A stretch of 64,000 nucleotides of DNA from Bradyrhizobium macuxiense (GCF_001542415.1 NZ_LNCU01000019.1:103421-167420); one strand, 5' to 3'; shown: positions 28,445 to 38,519, counted from the first letter of the stretch. Numbers and translations are program-made. The notes: generated by a model from the sequence alone, not told the origin.

Positions 28445-28954
28445 ATGAGAGCACTTTTTTCGGCGACTCCGAAAGTGAAATCCGACGCCAGGAGCGGTCC
28501 CGTGACCGAGGTCGACCTGTTGCAGCAAAGCTTGGACGAGATGGATCGGACCCATCCGGGTTGGGATCACGAGGCCCTCGCTGCGGCGTGCAGAGCAGCC
28601 CTGGAAGACGGCGTCGACGAGGAGGCGCTTGAGCAGACCTACGGCCAGGCAATGCTGCGGGACGCCAAGCTGGCTGCCAAGTCGAACGTGATCGATGACA
28701 TGGTATTCGTCGAACCGGTCGGCTCGGAGCCGGCCCGCTATCTCGCGGACAGCGTGCCCGGCCGCGTGGTCGGATACGGTCACATCTCGGACGAAAATCA
28801 AGGCCTGCTCAAGCTCATGCACGTCGGAGACCAAGTCGAAGTCGTCCGGACCGCCGGCGCGGTCGGCAGAGTCGTTATGAACGGCAAGAAGCTCCTGGCG
28901 GTGGGTATCACCGCCATAGCGTCGTCGCTGAACGCGAACGCGAAGGGCCGTTGA
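28445..28954 (+). CDS. Hypothetical protein (169 aa)
   Basis: A 169-residue acidic soluble protein. The N-terminal half is helical (TEVDLLQQSLDEMD through EEALEQTYGQAMLRDAKLA). The C-terminal half looks beta-rich with many Val/Gly (VPGRVVGYGHISDENQGLLKLM, VGDQVEVVRTAGAVGRVVMNG). No family is recognised. It starts 3 bases after the GNAT-like gene, and the membrane phospholipase gene follows after 233 bases. It might be a regulator or immunity-type partner, but this is a guess from context. Confidence 0.55.
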   Translation: MRALFSATPKVKSDARSGPVTEVDLLQQSLDEMDRTHPGWDHEALAAACRAALEDGVDEEALEQTYGQAMLRDAKLAAKSNVIDDMVFVEPVGSEPARYLADSVPGRVVGYGHISDENQGLLKLMHVGDQVEVVRTAGAVGRVVMNGKKLLAVGITAIASSLNANAKGR

Positions 28955-29187
28955 ACGCCGTTCGACCAAGCGGGCGACGCCTACGCCCGGACGTCCAAGC
29001 TCCCACATCGCTCTTGTAACTCATCGTCAGACCCGACCAAGCGCATGCGCGGGCGACTCCGTCGGGAAGCCGACGTGCGAGCCGAGAATCCTCCGTCCGT
29101 CGCGTCCACTGGGAAGGCTCCTAGCTTGACGAGGGTTCGACCTCTTCGGAAGCTTTCGTCGCGTCCGAAGTCGAGGGGAGAGCGCCC

Positions 29188-31896
29188 ATGGTCGAACCGA
29201 AAGGACCGAAGCCACCCGGTGCCGAAGACGGGAAACCGACCTTGCAACCGCCGGCGCCCGAATCGGAGATACTCGCTACTCCCTCGCCGGTACCGACGGC
29301 GGACGCCGATGTCTCGAGCGACGCGCAAGTCAAAAGGGCGAACGCCGAACATAAGCCGACCGATACCGAAGGCGCGCCGCTTCCTGGGTCCACCGCGACC
29401 GAGAAGGCCCCGACGGCTGGACGCCTTCAGTCGTCCCCGGAATTGATCACGGATTTCCGACGTGTCTATCTGCACGAATATTGCGAGATCACGCAGGCGA
29501 TTCCGCCCGTCGGACTGGATGCTCGGACGCCTTCGACGTCGGACGGCATGATCGGCATCGCGCTGTCGGGAGGCGGCATCCGTTCGGCTTCTTTTTGTCT
29601 GGGCGTGCTCCAGGCGCTGAACGCGGCCGAGCCGATACAACGCTTTCACTATCTGTCGACGGTCTCGGGAGGCGGGTACATCGGAACGTCGATGACGGTG
29701 TCGATGGCCTACGACGACGACTTCCCGTTCGGCAAGACGGGGCGCGATCCGGGCGAGACGGTCGAAACCGGTCATCTGCGCGACCACTCGCGCTATCTTC
29801 TTCAGGACGGTCTTCCATCCGCGATCTCCGCGGTGGCCATCTACCTGCGCGGACTCGCGATGAACATCGTCGTGATCCTGCCGTTCCTCTTGTTTGCGGC
29901 CGGGATGCTGGCCCTTGTCGCCGACACCAGGCGTCTGGACGGCCTTCCGCAATGGCCGTCATCCGCGCCGGAAGGAATAAAGGCGACGGGCTTTCCTTGG
30001 TCTATCCTCGCGCTGGGCGCGCTGTTCCTGTTGCTTGTGGTCTACGCGCTCATCGTATCCGTCTGGCCGATCGTCAAGGTTCGCAATCGAAAGATATTCG
30101 CCAGGGCCGCGGGCTACATTCTATTTTTTCTGATCACTCCGCCCGTAGTGTTGGAGGCTCACTTCGCGCTTCTGAGGCTGATGTTCGGCGTCCATACGGA
30201 TGCGGCGACATCCGCGTCGCCTTCCGGCGGTTATTTCGAGAACTGGGCGAGGATCGTGGCCTGGCTAACTCCCGTCGTGCTTGCGGTCCTTCCCTTCGTG
30301 CGTTCCCTCGCCGACAAGGCCCTGACGTCCGCGACCAAGGGAATTTCTGACGCAGCCTCGAAGTGGACGAGCCGCATCATCCTGGTTCTTCTCGCGTTGG
30401 TGATTCCTCTGTTGCTGTGGGTCGTCGTCCTTCAATTGGCGTACTGGGCCATTGGAGTCTCCGCGTGCGCGAAGGGCGCGGCGTGCGGTCCGGAGGTGAT
30501 GGATGGCTGGAGGCATGCTCCGTCGGTTCTCGTCAAGTGGTTCGGCTACTCCAACGAGGTTCCGTCGGCGGAAGTCGATCGATCGGCCGCTTTCTCCTAC
30601 TTCGGGGCCGGAGCGATCCTGCTGGTCCTGACGTGGCCCTTCTTCAATGTGAATTCCAATTCCCTGCACCAACTCTACCGAGATCGGCTCGGACGCGCTT
30701 TCCTGTTCAGGAGGGAAGAGCCCCGTGTCCGGACCGCGCGGTTTCCCAAGGTCTCGCAACTCGTCGATTGTCTGCGGCAGCTGCTCGGCGTTCCGAAACG
30801 ACAAGCGATTTCTCGGCCGAGCCAGGAATTGAGACAAGTCGACACGACCCGCTTCAGCGAGATTAAGCCGCGCAAATCGCCCTATCATCTGATCAACACG
30901 GCGTTGAACGTTCCCGGCTCCCGTTTCGCGAACCGTAGGGGTCGTAACGCGGATTTCTTCGTCTTCAGCCGCCTCTTCGTAGGAAGCGAAGCGACGGGCT
31001 ACGTCGATACGGCGCTCGCCGAAAGAGTGACTGACGGATTGAACATCGGCACCGCGATGGCGATATCAGGCGCTGCGGCGGCGCCCAATATGGGCATCGC
31101 GTCGATGCGGCCGCTGTCCCCTACGATAGCATTCTTCAACGTCAGGCTCGGTCGCTGGCTACGTCATCCCGCCGACATAGTGAGAGTTGCGGGATGGTGG
31201 GCTCCGCTGCGCTGGTGGTTGGGAAGGGCGGGTCCGGTCCACCTGCTCAAGGAAGCGTTCTTCAAGTCGGGAACGACGATAACCGACGCAGCCATCGATT
31301 CGAAGACCGGTGCCGGCTTCGTCTTCCTGACGGACGGAGGTCATATCGAAAACCTGGGGATCTACGAACTACTCCGCCGACGTTGCCGCCTCATAGTGGC
31401 GGTCGATGGCGAAGCAGATCCCGACATGATGTCATCGTCCCTGGTGCAGCTACAGCGTTTCGCGCGGATCGATCTCGGAACGACGATCACGATGGACTGG
31501 CAACCGATAGCCAAGCGTTCGCTGCAGGTATCGGAAGATGTCAAGAACAAGGTACGCGATCCGAAGCACGGACCGCATGTCGCGTTGGGCCTGATCGACT
31601 ATCCGCCGCTGCCCGGCGGTACCGAGCGGGAGACGGGTGTTCTGATCTACTTGAAATCATCGCTCAGCGGAGACGAGAACGATTATGTGGCTGCGTACAA
31701 GGCGGCACATCCGGCGTTTCCGCACGAGTCGACGATGGAACAGCTCTTCTCCGAGGAACAATTCGAGTGCTACCGCGCGCTGGGGGAGCATATAGGTCGC
31801 AGGATGATCTCCGGAGAAGATCCGGTGTCCGTATCGGGGCAGCGCCAGTTGGAGTTGCTGCGGCTTGCCCGCGAGTACTTTCCCAACATCTGCTGA
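29188..31896 (+). CDS. Membrane patatin-like phospholipase
   Basis: A 902-residue protein with a split patatin domain. After a Pro-rich, probably disordered N-terminus (1-85) come the oxyanion motif LSGGGIRSASF (Gly128-130) and nucleophile Ser160 in TVSGGGY. About six transmembrane helices are inserted (roughly 220-500). The catalytic Asp follows in LTDGGHIENLG, about 150 residues from the end. The Ser/Asp dyad is intact, so lipid acyl hydrolase activity is likely, and the insert anchors it in the membrane. GGGGAGA precedes the ATG. The large lipase-like gene downstream is on the same strand. Confidence 0.8.
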   Translation: MVEPKGPKPPGAEDGKPTLQPPAPESEILATPSPVPTADADVSSDAQVKRANAEHKPTDTEGAPLPGSTATEKAPTAGRLQSSPELITDFRRVYLHEYCEITQAIPPVGLDARTPSTSDGMIGIALSGGGIRSASFCLGVLQALNAAEPIQRFHYLSTVSGGGYIGTSMTVSMAYDDDFPFGKTGRDPGETVETGHLRDHSRYLLQDGLPSAISAVAIYLRGLAMNIVVILPFLLFAAGMLALVADTRRLDGLPQWPSSAPEGIKATGFPWSILALGALFLLLVVYALIVSVWPIVKVRNRKIFARAAGYILFFLITPPVVLEAHFALLRLMFGVHTDAATSASPSGGYFENWARIVAWLTPVVLAVLPFVRSLADKALTSATKGISDAASKWTSRIILVLLALVIPLLLWVVVLQLAYWAIGVSACAKGAACGPEVMDGWRHAPSVLVKWFGYSNEVPSAEVDRSAAFSYFGAGAILLVLTWPFFNVNSNSLHQLYRDRLGRAFLFRREEPRVRTARFPKVSQLVDCLRQLLGVPKRQAISRPSQELRQVDTTRFSEIKPRKSPYHLINTALNVPGSRFANRRGRNADFFVFSRLFVGSEATGYVDTALAERVTDGLNIGTAMAISGAAAAPNMGIASMRPLSPTIAFFNVRLGRWLRHPADIVRVAGWWAPLRWWLGRAGPVHLLKEAFFKSGTTITDAAIDSKTGAGFVFLTDGGHIENLGIYELLRRRCRLIVAVDGEADPDMMSSSLVQLQRFARIDLGTTITMDWQPIAKRSLQVSEDVKNKVRDPKHGPHVALGLIDYPPLPGGTERETGVLIYLKSSLSGDENDYVAAYKAAHPAFPHESTMEQLFSEEQFECYRALGEHIGRRMISGEDPVSVSGQRQLELLRLAREYFPNIC

Positions 31897-32239
31897 TGGC
31901 GGGCCGTGTGCTGGCGGGAACATCCTCGCGACGGACCTGAACCGCGCGGTGCTAGACAATACCACCGTCGCATTCCACGAAGGCTACGTGAACTACCCTT
32001 TCACCTGCTCCCTTAACAAGCTCGTCACGCACCACGTCGGCTCGGAGCCGCCGCACTAGCTTTCCGCTCCGGCTCCGCAGACGCGGCTGGGGAATCCCCG
32101 GGGTTGTGACCTCGGATCGCCGCCCTAGGATCGGAGGTCAGATCGACACGGCACGGTGCTCCCGGGACTGGAAGGTCAAGGCCTCGGCGCACGGTTTCGG
32201 TGCTAGAGTCGGCCGCCGTCGGGCAGGGATCGCTCCGAA
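31897..32239. other. Intergenic stretch between two lipase-like genes
   Basis: 343 bases without a convincing gene. A single CCTAGG half-site occurs at about 32124, but the second half of the 18-bp dyad seen elsewhere is absent. No clear terminator hairpin with a T run is visible. Confidence 0.4.
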
Positions 32240-35200
32240 ATGGAAGAGACAGAGCACGAGGCCGAGCGCATCATCCTCGTTCATGGCACGGGCGCCGCCG
32301 ACATCGCCGATCGCGGCAGTCGCTGGTGGCAGTTCGGCAGCCTCTTCCAATCCCACGTGCAATCGCGACTTGCGGGCTTTTGCTTTGATAAGCCCTTTCA
32401 TTGGTCGGGCGCCAACCTCGAGGATCGGCGATACCTCGCCGGCATGGAACTTCTCGCGCGGCTGTACGATCTCGAGGGAACGCGGTCGGCCTACCATCTG
32501 GTGGCGCACAGTCATGGCGGCTCCGTGGTGTGGCACTGCCTCGTCGCGTCCGCGCGGGCAGGGAAAAAGCTCAAGGGGTTGAAGAGTTGGACCACGATAG
32601 GGACGCCATTTATCGCCTTTCGTTCTCTTCAGACCGATCTGTGGCTCGTAGTCGCGTGTCTGACCGCGTGCAGCCTCTTCGCGATGTCGCTGGCGCCGGC
32701 CTCGCCGGACGAACTGCTCGAAGCCGTGAAGAGACTGCATCGGGACGGTCAGACGCTCCCGATCGCGATCTATGCGACGCTCCTGACGTTGCTTGCCCTG
32801 ATCGCGGTATTCGCGGTTCTGACGGTGGCGCAGCCCTTGATCGCTTGGTTGAAGGACCGGCACCTCGCCGGCTCGGAACGGCGTGCGAAGGACTGGTACG
32901 GTAAGCTTTGGCTGGGTCTGTGGCACACGCTGGACGAACCCATAAATCTGATCGCCGGGACGTTGGGGACGGCTCCGTACATCGCGCCGCGGTTCAGCAC
33001 GACCAGTCTCCTGAAATTCGTACCCTTCCTCGTTCCGCTGTATGACACCCTCTTCGCGCGTGCGGCCGACGAGTTCATCTGGTCGAAGATCGCCCAGAGG
33101 GCGCAAGGCAGCAACATTGTGGGCAGGAGGGTGGCATCCGTCGGTCGCGCTCTGCTCGTCATGTCGCCCGGTTGGGGACCGCTGCCAACCGACATTTCCG
33201 CGCGCTTGACCGAGCGGTCGAATCTCCGCGCGGGCGAGACGGTGGACCGCCTCCGTGCCCTGTTCGAAGGGGCGTACGATTCCCAGGGGTCGGAAGTCAT
33301 ATTCAGGACCGCCGCCCGATCAGTCACTTTCCAGGAGCTGATCCACACCTCATACTTCGATGACGACGGAGTTCGCGATCTGATCGCCAGTTGGATCCGT
33401 AGATCCTCCTCGCCGCCCGAGTCGGTCGAGGCCACTGTTTTTCCGTCCCCTCCCGATTTCCGCGCGTCCGAGACCGCCACGGCGCCGAAGAAGGGATCGG
33501 GCCTCACGCGGCTCAATCTGGTCTTCGCCCTCGCTTTGATTGCAACCAGCGGCCTTTTGGCGACCGCGACCCTTTCGTACTTCGGCGCCAGGATCGCGCC
33601 GGCGACCGATCGCTACCAGATCGAGAGCATCGCGGACGCGATGCGTCGCCCGTCGGTCACGAGTGTCGGCGCGGATAAGGCCCTTCCCGGGGTGCTCGTC
33701 CGCCTTGAGGCTCTCGGCTACGGGCCGAGGGCCGAAGCGTTCCTGGACGACATCGGCGACATCATCGCGATGCGGAATGCAGCCGAGGAGATAGGTTATG
33801 CGCTGGGTTACGCCGGAGATTTCGACAGGCTCGAAGCCGTGGCTTTGAGGTCCCGCGACAGTGAGGGCGTTTCGATCCAGATCCTGAGCGTTAAATCGGC
33901 CGCCGTTCTCGGCGCCGTTGCGGCCGGGCGCGTGCCGCCTGACGATCTGATTGCCGAGCTCAGGTCGCAATTCGTGCGCAAGGCGTCGGGCCCTTCCATG
34001 CGGACCGTCACGCGCGCCTTGATCGCTTTCTACACGAAGGCCCAGAACCACGTAGAACTCCTGACCAAGCTCGTCACCGACAGAGGTGCCTCTCCCATGC
34101 CGAGCGCGCCCATGGTCACTCCGTCCAATCTGGCCATCGATCAGACGGACGATTGCTTTTTCGCCTACTCCATAGCCCTGAGCCCCGACCTCAGTCCGGC
34201 CGAACGGCTCGACATCGTCCGGAAAGTCGATTGCCGAATCGACGACGACACGAGATTTATCGCGACGTTTCTTTCCTCGCAGATCGACGCGCCGGACTAC
34301 GAAACGATACGCACCCTTGTCCGGGGCAAACCGATCGAGTCTATTTCGGCGAAGAACGCGCTACTCGGCGACCGAGATGGCGACGACAAGGAGGAGACGG
34401 TTGAAAACGTCGTCCGCCGGGTCGTTACGGCAATCGAGATAGGGAAGGCGTTCGAGCGCTTCCGGTCCGCCGACTTGAACGACGCTTTCGATGCCGCGGA
34501 CGACAAGGTATCGACCTCCTTCGCATTGCACGTGATGAGTGGCGTGGCCGAACGGCTTGTTCGGATCGGAGACGATGAAGGGGCGAACGAACTGTATACT
34601 CGCCTGGAGCGCGACATTCCTCAATTGTACGCAGAACACCCAGCCGAAGCGTTCAAGAACGAGTTCTTCGAGGCCGACTCGATCGCCGCGTTTCGCGGGC
34701 TCGTGGCTCATCTTCGGACAATCGGGCAGCGGGAGAGAGCGGAATGGTGGACGCGGCAGACCTACGCGATCCTGCTGGACCGGAAGGATGACGACAACAA
34801 GCTCCGTCCTTGGTGGTACGCGACCATAGCGGACTCCGCTCGATCTCTGAATTTGACGAAGCTCGCGAGCGAAGCGCTGCAACTCGGATTGGCGTTGAAG
34901 GATCCGGCGCCGGAGGAGCGCAGCGTTCGGGGCGTGGTCGAACTGGCGACGGTTGCGGCAGCACTGGATGGAGCGGATCCTGGCCAGGTTACCCGATCGG
35001 CCCTGGAGAAGGCCACCGACTGGCTCAATCGCGTATCGCAGACCGAAGGGCTGGAGGTCGATCTGGTGCGGCTCGTTTCCGGATGGTCCCATATCCGCGA
35101 GCTTCCTCGTGCCCGCGAGGTGGCCGAGCACTCCCCGAGCAAGCGCGCGACCCTTGCGGGATACGTCGCAATTTTGGACACGGCCATCGACAAAATCGGT

Positions 35201-35260
35201 TCCCGAAAGCCGGCAGCCCGGTTGTCGTTAGAGCGCATTGTCTCGGGTTGGCGCGATTGA
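32240..35260 (+). CDS. Large membrane lipase-like alpha/beta hydrolase with helical repeat C-terminus
   Basis: A 1006-residue protein. Residues 10-130 are an alpha/beta-hydrolase unit with RIILVHGTGAAD and the nucleophile elbow VAHSHGGSVVW. Two or three membrane segments follow (WLVVACLTACSLFAMSLA, ALIAVFAVLTVA) and another near residue 430 (LVFALALIATSGLLATATL). The C-terminal 550 residues are helical and Ala/Leu-rich, of TPR or HEAT type (FERFRSADLNDAFDAADDKV and similar units), suggesting a protein-interaction scaffold. With the patatin gene upstream it makes a pair of membrane lipid-hydrolase candidates. No close family is recognised. Confidence 0.65.
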   Translation: MEETEHEAERIILVHGTGAADIADRGSRWWQFGSLFQSHVQSRLAGFCFDKPFHWSGANLEDRRYLAGMELLARLYDLEGTRSAYHLVAHSHGGSVVWHCLVASARAGKKLKGLKSWTTIGTPFIAFRSLQTDLWLVVACLTACSLFAMSLAPASPDELLEAVKRLHRDGQTLPIAIYATLLTLLALIAVFAVLTVAQPLIAWLKDRHLAGSERRAKDWYGKLWLGLWHTLDEPINLIAGTLGTAPYIAPRFSTTSLLKFVPFLVPLYDTLFARAADEFIWSKIAQRAQGSNIVGRRVASVGRALLVMSPGWGPLPTDISARLTERSNLRAGETVDRLRALFEGAYDSQGSEVIFRTAARSVTFQELIHTSYFDDDGVRDLIASWIRRSSSPPESVEATVFPSPPDFRASETATAPKKGSGLTRLNLVFALALIATSGLLATATLSYFGARIAPATDRYQIESIADAMRRPSVTSVGADKALPGVLVRLEALGYGPRAEAFLDDIGDIIAMRNAAEEIGYALGYAGDFDRLEAVALRSRDSEGVSIQILSVKSAAVLGAVAAGRVPPDDLIAELRSQFVRKASGPSMRTVTRALIAFYTKAQNHVELLTKLVTDRGASPMPSAPMVTPSNLAIDQTDDCFFAYSIALSPDLSPAERLDIVRKVDCRIDDDTRFIATFLSSQIDAPDYETIRTLVRGKPIESISAKNALLGDRDGDDKEETVENVVRRVVTAIEIGKAFERFRSADLNDAFDAADDKVSTSFALHVMSGVAERLVRIGDDEGANELYTRLERDIPQLYAEHPAEAFKNEFFEADSIAAFRGLVAHLRTIGQRERAEWWTRQTYAILLDRKDDDNKLRPWWYATIADSARSLNLTKLASEALQLGLALKDPAPEERSVRGVVELATVAAALDGADPGQVTRSALEKATDWLNRVSQTEGLEVDLVRLVSGWSHIRELPRAREVAEHSPSKRATLAGYVAILDTAIDKIGSRKPAARLSLERIVSGWRD

Positions 35261-35470
35261 CGGAGGAGCAGGGCCATCATGGAAAGACCCTGTTCCGATC
35301 GCTTCATGGGACCTTCGCGAGAGGCGCGAGTTGGACGCAGCCGGGCTCCGCTATTTTCACCAACCCCGAGCGACCAAGTCGGAACATTGCCCGTCGATTG
35401 TCGGCTGCCAATTTTTTGCGACGCTGGCACCGGCACCAAGCGGAAGGTCGGTAAGGAACTTGCCGCAACA

Positions 35471-36865
35471 CTAGCGCTCGAACAAGGACTGCTTCACCGC
35501 ATCGAATGTAATCGCCCAAAGCTGATGTGCCTTCCAAAGACCGAGCGCTGCCGGTGGCGTTCCGAATTTGGCCAATCCGGATCTGCTCGGAGCGAAAAGA
35601 TACGCGCCGCCGGTTGGCTTTATCCAATCCGCGACAGGAGCGGAGATCTGGATCGGGCCAGCGGGGCTCTGTATCTGCATGGTGCGCAGGGCCCCGTCGG
35701 AGCGACCGACCAGGAGATCGTTGCCGCGACCCGGATTAAGGGCACTATTCATCCAGTGCTGCGTGAGAAATTCGAACTGAGATTTCACGGAGGATTGGAA
35801 GGCGAGAAAGGCTAGACCTCTGTCGTCCTGCGGCGCCGCGTCGTAGAGCGGCCCGAACGGTACGCCTCGACGGAGTATTCGCGGTACCTCAAGCACGTCC
35901 TTGGGCCCGTTCCTCGGATTGATCTTTCTTATGTGGGCACCGAGAGGGCAAGAGGCTCCGTCGGGATCACCTTTGAAGTCGAAGTCGTTGCTGGGCGGAA
36001 ACTGGCCTGGATCCCGGGTCTGACCGGTTGCGACTGGAGTGCCCGACTGCCAACGTCCAACGATCAGGGCCCCAAGAAGGTCGGCGGTAAGTCCCGGCCA
36101 CTGCGGAGCGAGACGCATCGCTTCCGCCGCGCAGAAGGCACGAAATGCCCCGACGTCTTGAGCGAGTCGGCGGAATACGAGAAGAGATCCATTGTCGGTC
36201 AACCCTCGCGGATCGACCACGGGCCAGAAGGGGTCGGATCCCGCATCCTTCGGATAGCCGAAGAGGAAGTTGCCGGGCTGCAGTTCGCCGAGATCGTCAA
36301 AGCCGGCGACCTGCGGCTGGGAGATCCCGTCGCGAAAGCCGAAATGTTCCCGGTCGTCAAGTCTGCGCAACGTCTCGCGATACGTCGCGGACATTCCGGC
36401 TGTCAGAGCGCTCGTCTCCAGATCCTGCGCCCGCGAAGCTGCGACTGCTTCGTCGTTTGAAGCGACGATCAGGAGAACGTCCACCGGCGCTTGCGTGCCG
36501 CCGACGCGCCAACCTGAGGGGTCGGACTTGTCGCCGAGCACGGACGGAGCGCGCTTTGCCATGCCGTTGTTGAAGGCATCGTCGCGAATGAGCACATCGA
36601 ATTGCGTCTTGCTGAGAAGACGTTGACCTATTCCGACGCAAAGCCAAGGACTTACGGTCGCGGCCGACGACTTCATGGCCTCCCGCTGCGCGCGGACCTG
36701 GGAAACTGTGGTGACCGCCGGCGATAGGCTCGCCGCCCAGGCCGCCGCGCGCTGGAAATCCGCAGCATCCACCACGGTGAGCGCCACCAACTCCTGGATG
36801 TCCGTGTTGAACCCCCCGAGGACGTTCCCCTGTATGTCGTTGATATCCAGAACCCGATCGGTCAT
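35471..36865 (-). CDS. DyP-type heme peroxidase
   Basis: A 464-residue dye-decolorizing peroxidase. The family GxxDG motif is GFRDG at 176-180, with Asp179 the distal acid. The proximal heme ligand is His311 in GAHIRKINPRN. No Tat or Sec signal is visible, so it is probably cytoplasmic or exported with a partner. The ATG overlaps the stop of the 467-residue unknown gene by 4 bases, which makes it the last gene of the split-LodA operon. A peroxidase could use H2O2 made by an amine or amino-acid oxidase, or act in cofactor maturation. Confidence 0.9.
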   Translation of the reverse strand: MTDRVLDINDIQGNVLGGFNTDIQELVALTVVDAADFQRAAAWAASLSPAVTTVSQVRAQREAMKSSAATVSPWLCVGIGQRLLSKTQFDVLIRDDAFNNGMAKRAPSVLGDKSDPSGWRVGGTQAPVDVLLIVASNDEAVAASRAQDLETSALTAGMSATYRETLRRLDDREHFGFRDGISQPQVAGFDDLGELQPGNFLFGYPKDAGSDPFWPVVDPRGLTDNGSLLVFRRLAQDVGAFRAFCAAEAMRLAPQWPGLTADLLGALIVGRWQSGTPVATGQTRDPGQFPPSNDFDFKGDPDGASCPLGAHIRKINPRNGPKDVLEVPRILRRGVPFGPLYDAAPQDDRGLAFLAFQSSVKSQFEFLTQHWMNSALNPGRGNDLLVGRSDGALRTMQIQSPAGPIQISAPVADWIKPTGGAYLFAPSRSGLAKFGTPPAALGLWKAHQLWAITFDAVKQSLFER

Positions 36866-38265
36866 CTAACGACCGAACGCGGCTGGATCGCCGACATCGT
36901 TTTGGAGGCCGGCTTGACGGTCGACACCGCGACGGCGGCATTTGCAGGAAGCAGATCCGGGAAAGCGGGCCGAAAGCCATCGCTGCAGCTCCCGTCGCTC
37001 AATTCGAGCTGCGCGCCCTTTCGGCAGCATGTCGCATCACACTTCACTTCGGGGCCGACCGAAGCATCGCTCCTCTTCCACCGAGTGACGAAAAGGTGGA
37101 CCGAAAGCAACTCCGCTACCTGGCCCGGGAAGAGAACCTTGTTTCCGCCGACCAACAAATCTTGGATCGTCAACTTTTCCTTGGCCGGCACTTCGAGCTC
37201 GAGACGCAGTACCCGACTGGCGGAAGCATCCCAAAGATCGGCGCCGCGTACGACGCGCCACCATTCTCTTGGCACCTTCGTCGAATTGTCCGGCAGCAGG
37301 AGGCCGGTATCTTCGATGCCAGCGATGTACAGACCCACGGGGTTGGCCAACGTATATCGATAGCTCTGCAACACCTGGGCATAAGCCTGCTGCGAGATCA
37401 GCGGATCGCTATTGCGGTTCGGATTCCCTCCCCGATTGCAGCACAACAGCTTCTCCGCGTCGCTTCCGTCCAGCCGCGTACCGTCGGCCTTCTTCCGTAT
37501 GATTCCGGAAACGCCGGCGAGGTTGACTTCCGCGCCGAGCGAATTGGCGCGGTGCGACAGATGAACGATGCCTGGGTTGATGTTGTACCTGTTGCGGGGA
37601 TTGAAGCCACCCGGCTCGACCACAGCCTTCGTCGTGCCGTTCTTGAGACGGCGATAGATACCGTCCTTGGCGCGGAGGTCGTCGGCCTTCAGATCCGGCA
37701 GGCCCGTGAAGTCCTTGTAGAGCTCCAGAGCGCGGCCTTCGTCGTGGGCGAACAATTCGGAGAAATAGTCATATCCCTCCGCCACGAACGTGATTTTCGT
37801 AATTCTTCCCTGTTCGTCCCGCCGTGCGGCCCATTCCAGATATTCGTCTTGGCGATCGCGAACGGGAAGGTGAAGGACCCTGTCGTGCCGGTCGATGAAG
37901 ACGCCGGCAGGATGGTCCTCCTCTCCGAGATGCTCGACCGCTCTGTAGTTTCCGTCGGGATCGCCATCCGCCGGCGGATAATCAGGCCACGGGGCCCTTC
38001 GGGACACCGCTCTCGGAAATCCGTTCCATGGCTGGATCGGCAGGGTCTCGGCGCCCGCCGGCGGCGCGGTGCGGGTGGGATCGACGTAGGCGAGCGTGTC
38101 GCGCTCTGCTTCGATCTGATCGTCAGTCGGGCTTTCCACGCCCAGACTGGAAGCGGCAAGGATCGCGATGATGTCACGTGCTTCCTTTTCCATGGCGCGG
38201 TGCCAGTCGATCGGATTGCGGAAATCCTTAAGTCCGGCGGGCGCCTCGAAAATCCAATCGGTCAT
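36862..38265 (-). CDS. Unrecognised 467-residue protein of the CTQ operon
   Basis: A soluble protein starting ATG 38265, preceded by GGAGAGGTGG. Notable stretches are MTDWIFEAPAGLKDFRNPIDW at the N-terminus, RHDRVLHLPVRDRQDEYLEW and GGFNPRNRYNINPGIVHLSHRANSLGAEVN in the middle, and a Cys-rich C-terminal part (EVKCDATCCRKGAQLELSDGSCSDG). I do not assign a family. It overlaps the small gene upstream and the peroxidase gene downstream by 4 bases each. The position suggests a structural or maturation role in the same pathway. The Cys cluster could bind metal. Confidence 0.6.
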   Translation of the reverse strand: MTDWIFEAPAGLKDFRNPIDWHRAMEKEARDIIAILAASSLGVESPTDDQIEAERDTLAYVDPTRTAPPAGAETLPIQPWNGFPRAVSRRAPWPDYPPADGDPDGNYRAVEHLGEEDHPAGVFIDRHDRVLHLPVRDRQDEYLEWAARRDEQGRITKITFVAEGYDYFSELFAHDEGRALELYKDFTGLPDLKADDLRAKDGIYRRLKNGTTKAVVEPGGFNPRNRYNINPGIVHLSHRANSLGAEVNLAGVSGIIRKKADGTRLDGSDAEKLLCCNRGGNPNRNSDPLISQQAYAQVLQSYRYTLANPVGLYIAGIEDTGLLLPDNSTKVPREWWRVVRGADLWDASASRVLRLELEVPAKEKLTIQDLLVGGNKVLFPGQVAELLSVHLFVTRWKRSDASVGPEVKCDATCCRKGAQLELSDGSCSDGFRPAFPDLLPANAAVAVSTVKPASKTMSAIQPRSVVR

Positions 38266-38519
38266 TCCACCTCTCCCCACAGGTTGCAGAGTACGACATC
38301 ACGCCACTTTCGTAGAAACTTGCACCGCCGTTCGAGATAGCCGCTCGGCACGGACATAGTATCGAAGCCTGAAAGCCGACTCCTTCGCGCTTCGGCCGCG
38401 GCAGGCAAGATCATTGCCCGTAGCATTTTGCCTTGATGACCTTTGCTGCCGACCACCGCAGTTTTCGCGTCGAGTTCGAGACGATCGACATTCCGCCAAC
38501 CAGTTCCATCAGACGGCAA
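38262..38519 (-). CDS. Small protein (about 85 aa) of the CTQ operon
   Basis: The stop overlaps the next gene's ATG by 4 bases, exactly like the other junctions in this operon, which argues that it is translated. The likeliest start is TTG 38519, overlapping the end of the FAD gene by 11 bases. A longer GTG start at 38579 lacks a ribosome binding site. The product is basic and ends ERRCKFLRKWRDVVLCNLWGE, with two Cys and two Trp near the C-terminus. No family is recognised. Confidence 0.45.
   Translation of the reverse strand: MPSDGTGWRNVDRLELDAKTAVVGSKGHQGKMLRAMILPAAAEARRSRLSGFDTMSVPSGYLERRCKFLRKWRDVVLCNLWGEVE

Noticed and set aside
29188..35260. Long antisense frames over the patatin and large lipase genes
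   Set aside because: GC-rich genes produce long shadow frames. None has family motifs or a ribosome binding site.
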